A stretch of 64,000 nucleotides of DNA from Acanthosepion esculentum (taxonomy: Eukaryota > Mollusca > Cephalopoda > Sepiida > Sepiidae), in contig CAXIWW010000817.1 in assembly GCA_964036315.1 (NCBI GenBank), positions 9,397,501-9,461,500 on the forward strand, given 5' to 3'. Under the pieces are notes generated by a model. The model worked only from the letters and a program-made list of their open reading frames with translations. It was not told the DNA's origin and did not search any database. A program made the translations under genes and the position numbers. This document shows, one piece after another, positions 1 to 12,359 of the stretch. Every line of letters starts with the position of its first letter. The stretch's first letter is position 1.

Positions 1-3000
1 CCAAGGAGACAGTCCCAGAAAGTCCCATGCAGACGACCTCCAGTCCCCGAAAGTCCCACGCAGATGACCCCCAGTCCCACAAAGTCCCACGCAGACGACC
101 CCCGACCCAGCAGACATTTCCCAGAAAGTCCCACGCAGACGACACCCAGTCCCAGAAAGTCCCACGCAGACCACCCCCAGTCCGAGTAAGTCCCACACAG
201 ATGACCCCCCGCCCTGGAGTCAGTCCCAGAAAGTCCCACGCAGACGACCCCCTGTCCCAGAAATTCCCACGCAGACGAACCCCCACCCAGGAGACAGTAC
301 CAGAAAGTCCCACGCAGACGAACACCAGACAGGAGAGAGTCCCTAAAAGTCCGACGCAGACGACCCCCAGTCCCAGAAAGTCCCACGCAGACGACCCCCC
401 ACCCAGGAGACAGTCCAAGAAAGTCCTATGCAGACGACCCCCCCACCCAGGAGACAGTCCCAGAAAGTCCCACGCAGACGACTCCCATTCCCAGAAAGTC
501 CCACGCAGACGACCCCCACCCCGGAGACAGTCCCAGAAAGTCAGACGCAGACGACACCCAGTCCCAGAAAGTCCCACGCAGACGGCCCCCACCCAGGAGA
601 CAGTCCAAGAAAGTCCGACGGAGAAGACCCCCCACCAGGGAGACAGTCCAAGAAAGTCCTACGCAGACGACCCCCCCACCCAGGAGACAGTCCCACAAAG
701 TCCCACGCAGACGACCCCCCACCCAGGAGACATTTCCCAGAAAGTCCCACGCAGACGACACCCAGTCCGAGAAAGTCACACGCAGACCACCCCCAGTCAC
801 AGAAAGTCCCACGAAGACGAGCCCCAGTCCAGGAAAGTCCGACGCAGACGACCCCCAGTCCAAGAAAGTCCCACGCAGACGACCCCCCACCCAGGAGACA
901 GTCCAAGAAAGTCCTACGCAGACGACGCCCCCACCCAGGAGTCAGTCCCAGAAAGTCCCACGCAGACGACACCCAGTCCCAGAAAGTCCCACTCAGGCGA
1001 CCTCATACCCAGAAAGTCCCACAAAGACGACCCCCCACCCAGGATTCAGTCCCAGAAAGTCCCACGCAGACGACCCCCTGTCCCAGAAATTCCCAAGCAG
1101 ACGAACCCCCACCCTAGAGACATTACCAGAAAGTCCCACGCAGACGACCCCAGTCCCAGAAAGTCCCACGCAGACGACCCCCCACCCAGGAGACAGTCCA
1201 AGAAAGTCCTACGCAGACGACCCCCCCCACCAAGGAGACAGTCCCAGAAAGTCCCACGCAGACGACCCCCATTCCCAGAAAGTCCCACGCAGAAGACCCC
1301 TAGACAGGAAACAGTCCCAGAAAGTCCCACGCAGACGACCCCAGTCCCAGAAAGTCCCACGCAGACGACCCCCCACCCAGGAGACAGTCCAAGAAAGTCC
1401 TACGCAGACGACACCCCCTCCAAGGAGACAGTCCCAGAAAGTCCCACGCAGACGACCCCCATTCCCAGAAAGACCCACGCAGACGACCCCCCACCCAGGA
1501 GACAGTCCCAGAACGTCCAACGCAGACGACCCCCCAGACAAGAGACAGTCCCAGAAAGTCCCACGAAGACGACCCCAGTCCCAGAAAGTCCCACGCAGAC
1601 GACCCCCTGTCCCAGAAATTCGCAAACAGACGAGCCCCACCCTGGAGACAGTACCAGAAAGTCCCACCCAGAAGACCCCCCAGACAGGAGAGAGTCCCAG
1701 AAAGTCCCACGCAGACGAACCCTGTCCCAGAAAGTCCCACGCAGACGACCCCCCACCAAGGAGACAGTCCAAGAAAGTCCTACGCAGACGACCCCCCCAA
1801 AGGAGACAGTCCCAGAAAGTACCACGCAGACGACCCCCATTCCCAGAAAGTCCCACGCAGACGACCCCCCACCCAGGAGACAGTCCCAGAACGTCCCACG
1901 CAGACGACCCACCAGACAGGAGACAGTCCGAGAAAGTCCCACGCAGACGACCCCCAGTCCCAGAAAATCCCACGCAGACGACCCCCCACCCAGGAGACAG
2001 TCCCAGAAATTCCTACGCAGACGACACCCAGTCCCAGAAAGTCCCACGCAGACGGCCCCCACCCAGGAGACAGTCACAGTAAGTCCCACGTAGACGACAC
2101 CCAGCCCAGGAGACAGTCCCAGAAAGTCCGACGCAGACGACCCCCTGTCCCAGAAATTCCCAAGCAGACGACCCCCCACCCTGGAGACAGTACCAGAAAG
2201 TCCCACGCAGAAGAACCCCCAGACAGGAGACAGTCCCAGAAAGTCCAACGCAGACGACCCCAGTCCCAGAATGTCCCACGAGGACGACCCCCCACCCAGA
2301 AGACAGTCCAAGAAAGTACTACGCAGACGACCCCCCCACCCAGGAGACAGTCCCAGAAAGTCCGACGCAGACGACCCCCAATCCCAGAAAGTGCCACGCA
2401 GACGAACCCCACCCAGGAGACTGACCCAGAAAGTCCTACGCAGACGGACCCCCACCCAGGAGTCAGTACCAGAAAGACCCAAGCAGACGACCCCCTGTCT
2501 CAGAAAGTCCCAAACAGACGACCCCCACCCAGGAGACAGTCACAGAAGTCCCACGCAAACGACCCCCCACTCAGGAGACAGTCCCAGAAAGTCCCACGCA
2601 GACGACCCCCCACCCAGGAGACAGTCACAGAAAGTAACACGCAGACGACCCCCAGTCCCAGAAAGTCCCATGCAGAAGGCCCCCTACCCAGGAGACAGTC
2701 CCAGAAAGTCCCACGCAGACGACCCCACCACCCAGGAGACAGTCCCAGAAAGTCCCACGCAGACGAGCCCAGTCCAAGAAAGTCCCACGCAGACGACCCC
2801 ACCCAGGAGAGAGTCCCAGAAACTCCCACGCAGACGACACCCAGTCTCAGAAAGTCCCAGGAAGACGACTCCCGCCCAGGAGACAGTCCCAGAAAGTCCC
2901 ACGCAGACGACCCCCACTCAGTAGAGAGTCCAAAAGAGACCCACGCAGACGACCCCGAGTCCCAGAAAGTCCCACACAGACGACCCCCCACCCAGGAGAC

Positions 3001-6000
3001 AGTCACAGAAAGTAACATGCAGACGACCCCCAGTCCCAGAAAGTCCCACGCAGACGACCACCAGTCCCACAAAGTCCTACGCAGACGACCCCCCACCCAG
3101 GAGACAGTCCCAGAAAATCCAACGCAGACGACCCCCATCCATGAGACAGTCCCAGAAAGTCCCACTCAGACAACCCCCAGTCCCAGAAAGTCCCACGAGG
3201 GACGAACCCCAGTCCCAGGAAGTCCCACGCAGAAGACCACCTGTCACCAGAAAGTCCCACGCAGACAACCCCAGTCCCAGAAAATCCCACGCAGAGGACC
3301 CTCCACCCAGGAGACAGTCCCAGAAAGTCCCACGCAGACGGCCCCCACCCAGGAGTCAGTACCAGAAAGACCCACGCAGAAGAAACCCTGTCTCAGAAAG
3401 TCCCACGCAGACGACTCCCCACCCAGGAGACTGTCACAGAAAGTCCCACGCAGACGACCCCCCACCCAGGAGACAGTCCCAGAAAGTCCCACGCAGACGA
3501 CCCCCAGTCCCAGAAAGTGCCACGCAGACGAACCCCACCCAGGAGACTGACCCAGAAACTCCCACGCAGACGACACCCAGTCCCTGAAAGTCCCAAGCAG
3601 CCGACACCCCACGCAGGAGACAGTCCAAGAAAGACCCACGCAGACGATCCCAGTCCCAGAAAGTCCCACGCAGACGACCCCCAGTCCTAGGAAGTCCCAT
3701 GCAGACGACCCCCACCCAGGAGACAGTCCCAGAAAGTCCCACGCAGACGACCCACACCCAGGAGACTGTCTCAGAAAGTCCCAAACAGACGACCCCTGAC
3801 CCAGGAGTCAGTCCCAGAAGTCCCACGCAGACGACCCCCCACCCAGGAGACAGTGCCAGAAAGTCCCACGCAGAAGACCCCCCACCCAGGAGACAGTCCC
3901 AGAAAGTCCCACGCAGACGAGCCCAGTCCCAGAAAGTTCCACACAGACGACCCCCACCCAGGAGACAGTCCCAGAAACTCCGACGCAGACGACCCCCTGT
4001 CTCAGAAAGTCCCACGCAGACGACTCCCCCCCCAGGAGACAGTCCCAGATAGTCCCACGCAGACGACCCCCCACCCAGGAGAGAGTCCAAAAAAGACCCA
4101 TGCAGACGACCGCGAGTCCCAGAAAGTCCCATACAGACGACACCCCACCCAGGAGACAGTCCCAGAAAGTAACACGCAGAAGACCCCCAGTCCCAGAAAG
4201 TCCCACGCAGACGACTCCCCACCCAGGAGACAGTCCCAGAATGTCCCACGCAGACGACCCCCCACCCAGGAGAGAGTCCAAAAAAGACCCACGCAGACGA
4301 CCCTGAGTCCCAGAAAGTCCCATACAGACGACCCCCCACCCAGGAGACAGTCCCAGAAAGTAACACGCAGAAGACCCCCAGTCCCAGAAAGTCCCACGCA
4401 GACGACCACCAGTCCCACAAAGTCCTACGCAGACGATCCCCCACCCAGGAGACAGTCCCAGAAAGTCCCACGCAGACGACCCCCCACCCATGAGACAGTC
4501 CCAGAAAGTCCCACGGAGACGACCTACAGTCCCAGAAAGTCCCACGCAGACGCCCCCCAACAAGGAGACAAACCCAGAAATTCCCACGCAGACGACCCCT
4601 AGTCCCAGAAAGTCCCACGCAGACGACTACCCACCCAGGAGACAGGCCCAGAAAGTCCCACGCAGACGACCCCCCCACCCAGGAGACAGTCCCAGAAAGT
4701 CCCACGCAGACGAGCCCAGTCCCAGAAAGTCCCATGCAGACGACCCCCCACCCAGGAGACAGTCCCAGAAACTACCACGCAGACGACCCCCAGTCTCAGA
4801 AAGTCCCACGCAGACGACCCCCCCACCCAGGAGACAGTCCGAGAAAGTCCCACGCAGACGAGCCCAGTCCCAGAAACTCCCAGGCAGACGACACCCAGTC
4901 TCAGAAAGTCCCAGGCAGACGACTCCCAACCCAGGAGACAGTCCCAGATAGTCCCACAGAGACGACCCACCACCCAGGAGAGAGTCCCAGAAAGTAACAC
5001 GCAGACGATCCCCAGCCCCAGAAAGTCCCACGCAGACGACCCCCAGTCCCACAATGTCCTACGCAGACGACACCACCCACCCAGGAGTCAGTACTAGAAA
5101 GACCCACGCAGACGACCCCCAGTCTCAGAAAGTCCCACGCAGACGACTCCCCACCCAGGAGACAGTCCCAGATAGTCCCACGCAGACGACCCCCCACCCA
5201 GGAGAGAGTCCAAAAAAGACCCACGCACACGACTGCGAGTCCCAGAAAGTCCCATACAGACGACCCCCCACCCAGGAGACAGTCCCAGAAATTCCCACGC
5301 AGAAGACCCCCAGTCCCAGAAAGTCCCACGCAGACGACTCCCCACCCAGGAGACAGTCCCAGAAAGTCCCACGCAGACGACCCCCCCACCCAGGAGACAG
5401 TCCCAGAAAGTCCCACGCAGACGAGCCCAGTCCCAGAAAGTCCCACGCAGACGACCCCCACCCAGGAGACAGTCAGAGAAACTACCACGCAGACGACACC
5501 CAGTCTCAGAAAGTCCTAGGCAGACGACTCCCCACCCAGGAGACAGTCCCAGAACGTCCCACGCAGACGACCCCACCCCACCCAGTAGAAAGTCCAAAAA
5601 AGATCCATGCAGACGACCCCGAGTCCTAGAAAGTCCCATACAGACGACCCCCCACCCAGGAGACAGTCCCAGAAAGTAACACGCAGACGACCCCCAGTCA
5701 CAGAAAGTCCCACGCAGACGACCCCCCCACCCAGGAGACAGTCCCAGAAAGTCCCACGCAGACGACCCCCCACCCAGGAGAGAGTCCAAAAAAGACCCAC
5801 GCAGACGACACTGAGTCCCAGAAAGTCCCATACGGACGACACCCCACCCAGGTGACAGTCACAGAAAGTCCCACGCAGACGACCCCCCACCCAGGAGAGA
5901 GTCCAAAAAAGACCCACGCAGACGACCCCTAGTCCCAGAAAGACCCACGCAGACGACCTCCCAGACAGGAGACAGTCCCAGAAAGTCCCACGATGACAAC

Positions 6001-8062
6001 CCCTAGTCCCAGAAAGTCCCACGCAGACGACCCCCAACCCATGAGACAGTCCCAGAAAGTCCCACGGAGACGACCCACAGTCCAAGAAAGTCCGACGCAG
6101 ACGCCCCCCCCAAGGAGACAGTCCCAGAAAGTCCCACGCAGACGACCCACCACCAAGAAGACAGTCCCAGAAAGTCCCACTCAGACAACCTCCAGTCCCA
6201 GAAAGTCCCACGAAGACGAACCCCAGTCCCAGGAAGTCCCACGCAGAAGAACCCCTGTCCCAGAAAGTCCCACGCAGACGACCCCCAGTCTAAGAAAATC
6301 CCACGCAGAGGACCCTCCACCCAGGAGACAGTCCCAGAAAGTCCCACGCAGACGGCCCCCCTCCCAGGAGTCAGTACTAGAAAGACCCACGCAGACGACC
6401 CCCTGTCTCAGAAAGTCCCACGCAGACGACTCCCCACCCAGGAGACAGTCCCAGATAGTCCCACGCAGACGACCCCCCACCCAGGAGAGAGTCCAAAGAA
6501 GACCCACGCAGACGACCGCGAGTCCCAGAAAGTCCCATACAGACGACCCCCCACCCAGGAGACAGTCCCAGAAAGTAACACGCAGAAGACCCCCAGTCCC
6601 AGAAAGTCCCACGCAGGCGACCACCAGTCCCACAAAGTCCTACGCAGACGACCCCCCACCCAGGAGACAGTCCCAGAAAGTCCCACGCAGACGACCCCCC
6701 ACCCATGAGACAGTCCCAGAAAGTCCCACGGAGACGACCTACAGTCCCAGAAAGGAGACAAACCCAGAAATTCCCACGCAGACGACCCCTAGTCCAAGAA
6801 AGTCCTACGCAGACGACTCCCCACCCAGGAGACAGTCCCAGAAAGTCCCACGCAGACGACCCCCCCACCCAGGAGACAGTCCCAGAAAGTCCCACGCAGA
6901 CGACCCCGAGTCCTAGAAAGTCCCACGCAGACGACCCCCACCCAGGAGACAGTCCCAGAAAGTCCCACGCAGACGAGCCCAGTCCCAGAAAGTCCCACGC
7001 AGACGACCCCCACCCAGGAGACAGTCCCAGAAACTCCCAGGCAGACGACACCCAGTCTCAGAAAGTCCCAGGCAGACGACTCCCCACCCACGAGACAGTC
7101 CCAGATAGTCCCACAGAGACGACCCACCACCCAGGAGAGAGTCCAAAAAAGACCCACGCAGACGACCGCGAGTCCCAGAAAGTCCCATACAGACAAAGCC
7201 CAACCCAGGAGACAGTCCCAGAAAGTAACACGCAGACGACCCCCAGCCCCAGAAAGTCCCACGCAGACGACCCCCAGTCCCACAATGTCCTACGCAGACG
7301 ACACCCCCACCCAGGGGACAGTCCCAGAAAGTCCCACGCAGATGACCCCCCACCCATTAGACTGTCCCAGAAAGTCCCACGGAGACGACCCACAGTCCCA
7401 GAAAGTCCAACGCAGACGACCCCCATCCATGAGACCGTCCCAGAAATTCCCACGCAGACGACCGTTAGTCCCAGAAAGTCCCAGGCAGACGACCCCCAGA
7501 CAGGAGACAGTCCCAGAAAGTCCCACGCAGACGACCCCCAGTCCCAGAAAGTCCCACGAAGACGACCCCCCACCCAGGAGACAGACCCAGAAAGTCCCAC
7601 GCAGACGACACCCCACCCAGGAGACAATCCCAGAAAGACCCACCAGACGGACCCCTATCTCAGAAAGTCCCACGCAGACGACTCCCCACCCAGGAGACAG
7701 TCCCAGAAAGACCCACGCAGACGACCCCCAGTCCCAGAAAGTCCCACGCAGTTGAGTCACAGTCCCAGAAAGTCCCACGTAGACGACCCCCCACCCAGGA
7801 GACAGTCCCAGAAAGTTCCACGGAGACGACTCCCAGTCCCACAAAGTCCCACGCAGACGATCCCCAGTCCAAGAAAGTCCCACGCAGACGACCCCCCACG
7901 CAGGAGACAGTCCCAGAAAGTCCAACGCAGACGCCCCCCATTCCCAGAAAGTACCATGCAGACGACCCCCCACCCAGGAGACAGTCCCAGAACGTCCCAC
8001 GTAGACGACCCCCACCCAGGAGACAGTCCCAGAAAGTCCCACGCAGACGAACCCCCACCCCA
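1..8062 (+). repeat. Satellite A array, forward (31/43-bp monomers), left outer block
   Basis: This tandem array is built from two related monomers. The short form repeats every 31 bp and contains CCCAGAAAGTCCCACGCAGA followed by CGACCCCCAGT. The long form is 42-44 bp and carries about 12 extra bases (CACCCAGGAGAC) between the C-run and CAGTCCCAG. The + strand is very C-rich and nearly T-free, so it has no stop codons over long stretches. Short and long forms are mixed without a simple alternation. Between about 4077 and 7200 a variant block recurs, marked by CCAGGAGAGAGTCCAAAA and AGTCCCATACAGACGAC, which indicates amplification of multi-monomer blocks. The array starts before the window. 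It ends sharply against satellite B at CACCCCATCAGCAATCTCAG. I see no gene in it; open frames up to 688 codons are a by-product of composition. I do not recognise the family. Confidence 0.93.
4077..7200 (+). repeat. Higher-order variant blocks inside satellite A
   Basis: A recognisable multi-monomer module recurs here. It holds a long monomer with GGAGAGAGTCCAAAAAAGAC, then a monomer with CGAGTCCCAGAAAGTCCCAT followed by ACAGACGAC, then a monomer ending in CAGAAAGTAACACGCAGA. Copies are seen near 4077, 4262, 5200, 5586, 5767, 6480 and 7134, with unequal spacing. The same module on the opposite strand is found near 50950-51080, 51380-51470, 52120-52220, 55100-55220 and 55530-55630. This shows that A evolves by amplification of blocks larger than one monomer and that left and right A arrays share these blocks. 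Block edges are approximate. Confidence 0.65.
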
Positions 8063-9655
8063 TCAGCAATCTCAGGCTGCTGCAAGCCGAATTCTCCTGA
8101 CTCTTTTGTGCAAATTGCCTTACAAGCAATCCCAGGCGTCTACGAGCCGACTTCTCTTGTCTCTTTTGTGAAAATTGCCTTAAAAGCAATCTCAGGCTGC
8201 TACAAAACGACATCTTTTGTCTCTTTTTTAAAAACTGCCTTACAATCAATATCAGCCAGCTACAAGCCGAATACGCCTGGCTATTTTGTGAAACTGCCTT
8301 TCAAGCAATCTCAGGCCTCTACAAATCGATATATGCTGGCTCTTTTGTTACAACTGCCTTACAAGCAATCTCAGCCTTCAGTAATATGAATTATCCTGGC
8401 TTTGGTGCGAATTGCCTTACAAGCAATCCCAGGCGGCTACGAGCCGATTTCTCGTGGCCCTTTTATGGCAACTGCCTTACAAGAAATCTCAGGCTGACAC
8501 AAGCCGAATTCTCATTGCGCTTTTGTGACAACTGCCTTAGAAGTAATGTCAGGCTGCTACGAGCCGACTTCTCTTGGCTCTTTTGTGAAACTGCCTTACA
8601 AGTAATCTCAGGCTGCTACAAGCCGAATTCGCCTTGCGCTTTTGTGACAACTGCCTTACAAGCAATGTCAGGTTGCTACCAGCCGACTTCTCTTGGCTCT
8701 TTTGTGAAAGCTGCCTTACAAGTAATATCAGGCCGCTACAAATCGACATCTCCTGTCTCTTTTGTGAAAACTGCCTTACAAGCAATCTCAGACTGCTACA
8801 AGCCGAATTCTACTGGTTCTATTGTGACGACTGCCTAACAAGCAATCTCAGGCTGCAGCAATCCCAAGTCTCCTGGCTTTTTGTGCCAATTGCCTTACAA
8901 CCAATCCCAGGCAGCTACGAGCCGATTGCTCCTGGCTCATTTGTGGCAACTGCCTTACAAGCAATCTCATGCTCCAGCACGCCGAATTCTCCTGTCTCTT
9001 CTGTGCAAATTGCCTTACAAGCAATCCCAGGCGTCTACGAGGCAACTTCTCTTGTCCATTTTTTTAAAATCTTTGATTGCTACAAAACGACATCTTTTGT
9101 CTCTTTTTTAAAAACTGCCTTACAATCAATCTCAGCCTGCTACAAGCCGAATACGCCTGGCTCTTTTGTGAAACTGCCTTACAAGCAATCTCAGGCTGCC
9201 GCTAGTCCAATTCTCCTGACTTTTTGTGCCAATTGAATTACAAGCAATCCCAGTCTGCTATGAGCCGATTTCTCCTGGCTCTTTTGTGGCAACTGCCTTA
9301 CAAGAAATCTCAGGCTGCTACAAGCCGAATTCTCCTGGCGCTTTTGTGACAACTGCCTTACAAGCAATGTCAGGCTGCTACGAGCCGTCTTCTCTTGGCT
9401 CTTTTGTGAAAACTGCCTTACAAGCAATGTCAGGCTGCTACGAGCCGACTTCTCCTGGGTCTTTTGTGGCACCTGCCTTACAAGAAATCTCAGGCTGCTA
9501 CAAGCCGAATTCTCCTGGCGCTTTTGTGACAACTGCATTACAAGCAATGTCAGGCTGCCACGAGCCGACTTCTCATGGCTCTTTTGTGAAAACTGCCTTA
9601 CAAGCAATATCAGGCTGCTACAAAACCACATCTACTGTCTCTTTTGTGAAACTGC
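7290..9655 (+). repeat. Outer inverted repeat, left arm
   Basis: Pairs with 48090-50464 in reverse complement. It spans the A/B boundary at 8062 (mirror 49680) and keeps a coordinate sum of about 57,740-57,754 throughout, so it is collinear apart from small indels. It probably extends further left into A, but monomer similarity makes the edge uncertain. Confidence 0.82.
8055..8075. other. A/B junction, mirrored at 49.68 kb
   Basis: CACCCCATCAGCAATCTCAG joins A to B. The reverse complement of the core (CTGAGATTGCTGATGGGG) is at about 49669-49686. A shared arbitrary junction between two satellites is strong evidence for common descent of the two arms. Confidence 0.9.
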
Positions 9656-9940
9656 CTTACAAGCAATCTCAGGCTGATACAAGCCCACACCTGCTGGCTT
9701 TTCTGTGAAAACTGCGCTAAAATCAATCTCTGGCTGCTACAAGCTGACTACGCCTGTCTAATTTGTGACCACTGCCTTACAAGCAATCTCAGGTTGCTAA
9801 AAATCGACATCTCCTGACTCTTTTGTGAAAACTGCCTTATAATCAATCTCAGGCTGCAGCAAGCTAATTCTCCTGGCTTTTTGTGCCATTTGCCTTACAA
9901 GCAATCCCACGCAGCTACGAGCCCATTTCTCCTGGCTTGT
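8763..9940 (+). repeat. 1,178-bp tandem duplication within satellite B, copy 1
   Basis: This segment is followed directly by a second copy at 9941-11118. By eye I found four base differences (near 8790, 8928, 8980 and 9773 in this copy), so the copies are about 99.7% identical, far closer than neighbouring 60-bp monomers are to each other. Both copies carry the junction near 9667 that joins outer-arm to inner-arm sequence (GGCTGATACAAGCC followed by CACACCTGCTGG). Confidence 0.88.
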
Positions 9941-11118
9941 TGTGAAAACTGCCTTACAAGCAATCTCAGGCTGCTACAAGCCGAATTCTACTGGTTCTAT
10001 TGTGACGACTGCCTAACAAGCAATCTCAGGCTGCAGCAATCCCAAGTCTCCTGGCTTTTTGTGCCAATTGCCTTACAACCAATCCCAGGAAGCTACGAGC
10101 CGATTGCTCCTGGCTCATTTGTGGCAACTGCCTTACAAGCAATCTCATGCTCCAGCAAGCCGAATTCTCCTGTCTCTTCTGTGCAAATTGCCTTACAAGC
10201 AATCCCAGGCGTCTACGAGGCAACTTCTCTTGTCCATTTTTTTAAAATCTTTGATTGCTACAAAACGACATCTTTTGTCTCTTTTTTAAAAACTGCCTTA
10301 CAATCAATCTCAGCCTGCTACAAGCCGAATACGCCTGGCTCTTTTGTGAAACTGCCTTACAAGCAATCTCAGGCTGCCGCTAGTCCAATTCTCCTGACTT
10401 TTTGTGCCAATTGAATTACAAGCAATCCCAGTCTGCTATGAGCCGATTTCTCCTGGCTCTTTTGTGGCAACTGCCTTACAAGAAATCTCAGGCTGCTACA
10501 AGCCGAATTCTCCTGGCGCTTTTGTGACAACTGCCTTACAAGCAATGTCAGGCTGCTACGAGCCGTCTTCTCTTGGCTCTTTTGTGAAAACTGCCTTACA
10601 AGCAATGTCAGGCTGCTACGAGCCGACTTCTCCTGGGTCTTTTGTGGCACCTGCCTTACAAGAAATCTCAGGCTGCTACAAGCCGAATTCTCCTGGCGCT
10701 TTTGTGACAACTGCATTACAAGCAATGTCAGGCTGCCACGAGCCGACTTCTCATGGCTCTTTTGTGAAAACTGCCTTACAAGCAATATCAGGCTGCTACA
10801 AAACCACATCTACTGTCTCTTTTGTGAAACTGCCTTACAAGCAATCTCAGGCTGATACAAGCCCACACCTGCTGGCTTTTCTGTGAAAACTGCGCTAAAA
10901 TCAATCTCTGGCTGCTACAAGCTGACTACGCCTGTCTAATTTGTGACCACTGCCATACAAGCAATCTCAGGTTGCTAAAAATCGACATCTCCTGACTCTT
11001 TTGTGAAAACTGCCTTATAATCAATCTCAGGCTGCAGCAAGCTAATTCTCCTGGCTTTTTGTGCCATTTGCCTTACAAGCAATCCCACGCAGCTACGAGC
11101 CCATTTCTCCTGGCTTGT
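9941..11118 (+). repeat. 1,178-bp tandem duplication within satellite B, copy 2
   Basis: This is the second copy of 8763-9940, constant offset 1,178 bp. Sequence continues past 11118 into TGTGACAACTGCCTTACAAC, which differs from the start of the copy. The inverted counterpart in the right half has a single copy only (split between 48.1-49.0 kb and 35.2-35.5 kb), so the duplication belongs to the left arm alone. Confidence 0.88.
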
Positions 11119-12316
11119 TGTGACAACTGCCTTACAACGAATCTCAGGCTGCAGGAAGCCCAATTCTCCTGGCTCATTTTGTGAAAACAGCCTTACAAGC
11201 AATCTCAGGCTGCAACAATCCGAATACGCCTGGCTCTTTTGTGACACCTGCCTTACAAGCAATCTCAGGCTGCTACGAGCCCATTTCTCCTGGCTTTTTG
11301 TGGAAAGTGCCTTACACGCAAACATAGGATTCTACGAGCCGGTTCTCCTGGGAGATTTGTGAAAATTGCCTTACAAGCAATCTCATTCTTCTACAAGCCT
11401 ACACCTGCTGGCACTTTTAAGACAACTGCATTACAAGCAATCTCAGGCTGCTAAAAATTCGATCTCCTGGGTCTTTCGTGACAACTGCCTTACAAGCAAT
11501 CTCAGGCTGCAGCAAGCCCAATGTTCCTGGCTTTTTTGCAAATTGCCTTACAAAATAATCCCAGGCTACTACGAGCCGATTTCTCAAGGCTCTTTTGTGT
11601 CGACTGCCTTACAAGCAATCTCAGGCTGCTACAAGACGAATTCTACTGGCTCTTTTGTGACAACTCCCTTACAAGCAATGTCAGGCTGCTATGATCCGAT
11701 TTCTCTTAAGACTTTTGTGAAAACTGCCTTACATGAAATCTCAGGCTGCTACAAGCCGAATACGCCTTGCTCTTTTGTGGCAACTGCCTTACAAGCAGTC
11801 TCAGGCTGCTACAAAACGACATATCCTGGCTCTTTTGTGAAAACTGCCTTACAACGATCTCAGGCTAATACGAGCCTACACCTGCTGGCTCGTCTGTGAA
11901 AACTGCCTTACAAGCAATCTCAGGCTGCTATGGGCCGACTTCATCGGGCAATTTGTGAAAACTGTCTTACAAAGGATCTCAGGTTGCTACAAGACGATTT
12001 CTCCTGCCTCTATTCTGCCAACTGCCTTCCAAGCAATCTCAGGCTTCTACGAGCCTGGCTCTTCTATGACAACTGCCTTACAAGCAATCTCAGGCTGCTA
12101 CGAGCCGATCTCCTGGCTCTTTTGTGCCAATTGCCTTACAAGCCATCCCAGCCTCTACTGGCGGATTTCTCCTGGCTCTTTTGTGGCAACTGCCTTAAAA
12201 GCAATATCAGGCTGCTACAAGCCGAATTCTCCTGACTCTTTTGTGACAACTGATTAAAAGCAATCTCAGGCTTCTACGAGCCGTCATCTTTTTTTTGGTG
12301 ACAAATGCCTTAAAAG

Positions 12317-12359
12317 CAATCTCAGACTGCTACAAGCCGTCTACGCCTGGCCTTACAAG
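12317..12359 (+). repeat. Truncated 43-bp satellite B monomer, copy 1 (marker)
   Basis: This B monomer has lost about 17 bp: TACGCCTGG is joined straight to CCTTACAAG, without the usual CTCTTTTGTGAAACTG. The same defect is seen at 14737-14779 and, inverted, at 31906-31948 and 34057-34099. It works as a lineage marker for the duplication history. Confidence 0.85.

Noticed and set aside
27..2093. 688-codon open frame with SPRKSHADDP, SQKVPRRRPP and PESPTQTTP repeats, and dozens like it
   Set aside because: Frame openness follows from a T-poor monomer lacking stop codons in all frames. Equivalent frames exist on the other strand and in all phases, and they flip with array orientation. There is no non-repetitive domain, signal peptide or plausible start.
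1..8062. CRISPR-like array (31-bp repeated element)
   Set aside because: Monomers are contiguous, with no unique spacers, no leader and no cas genes; short and long forms alternate irregularly.
8634..9236. B-derived open frames of 100-200 codons with a 20-residue period (TALQAISGCYKPNSPGSFVT)
   Set aside because: The 60-bp monomer keeps frame by chance and 59-bp subtypes end it. Frames are on both strands and duplicate exactly with the satellite blocks.
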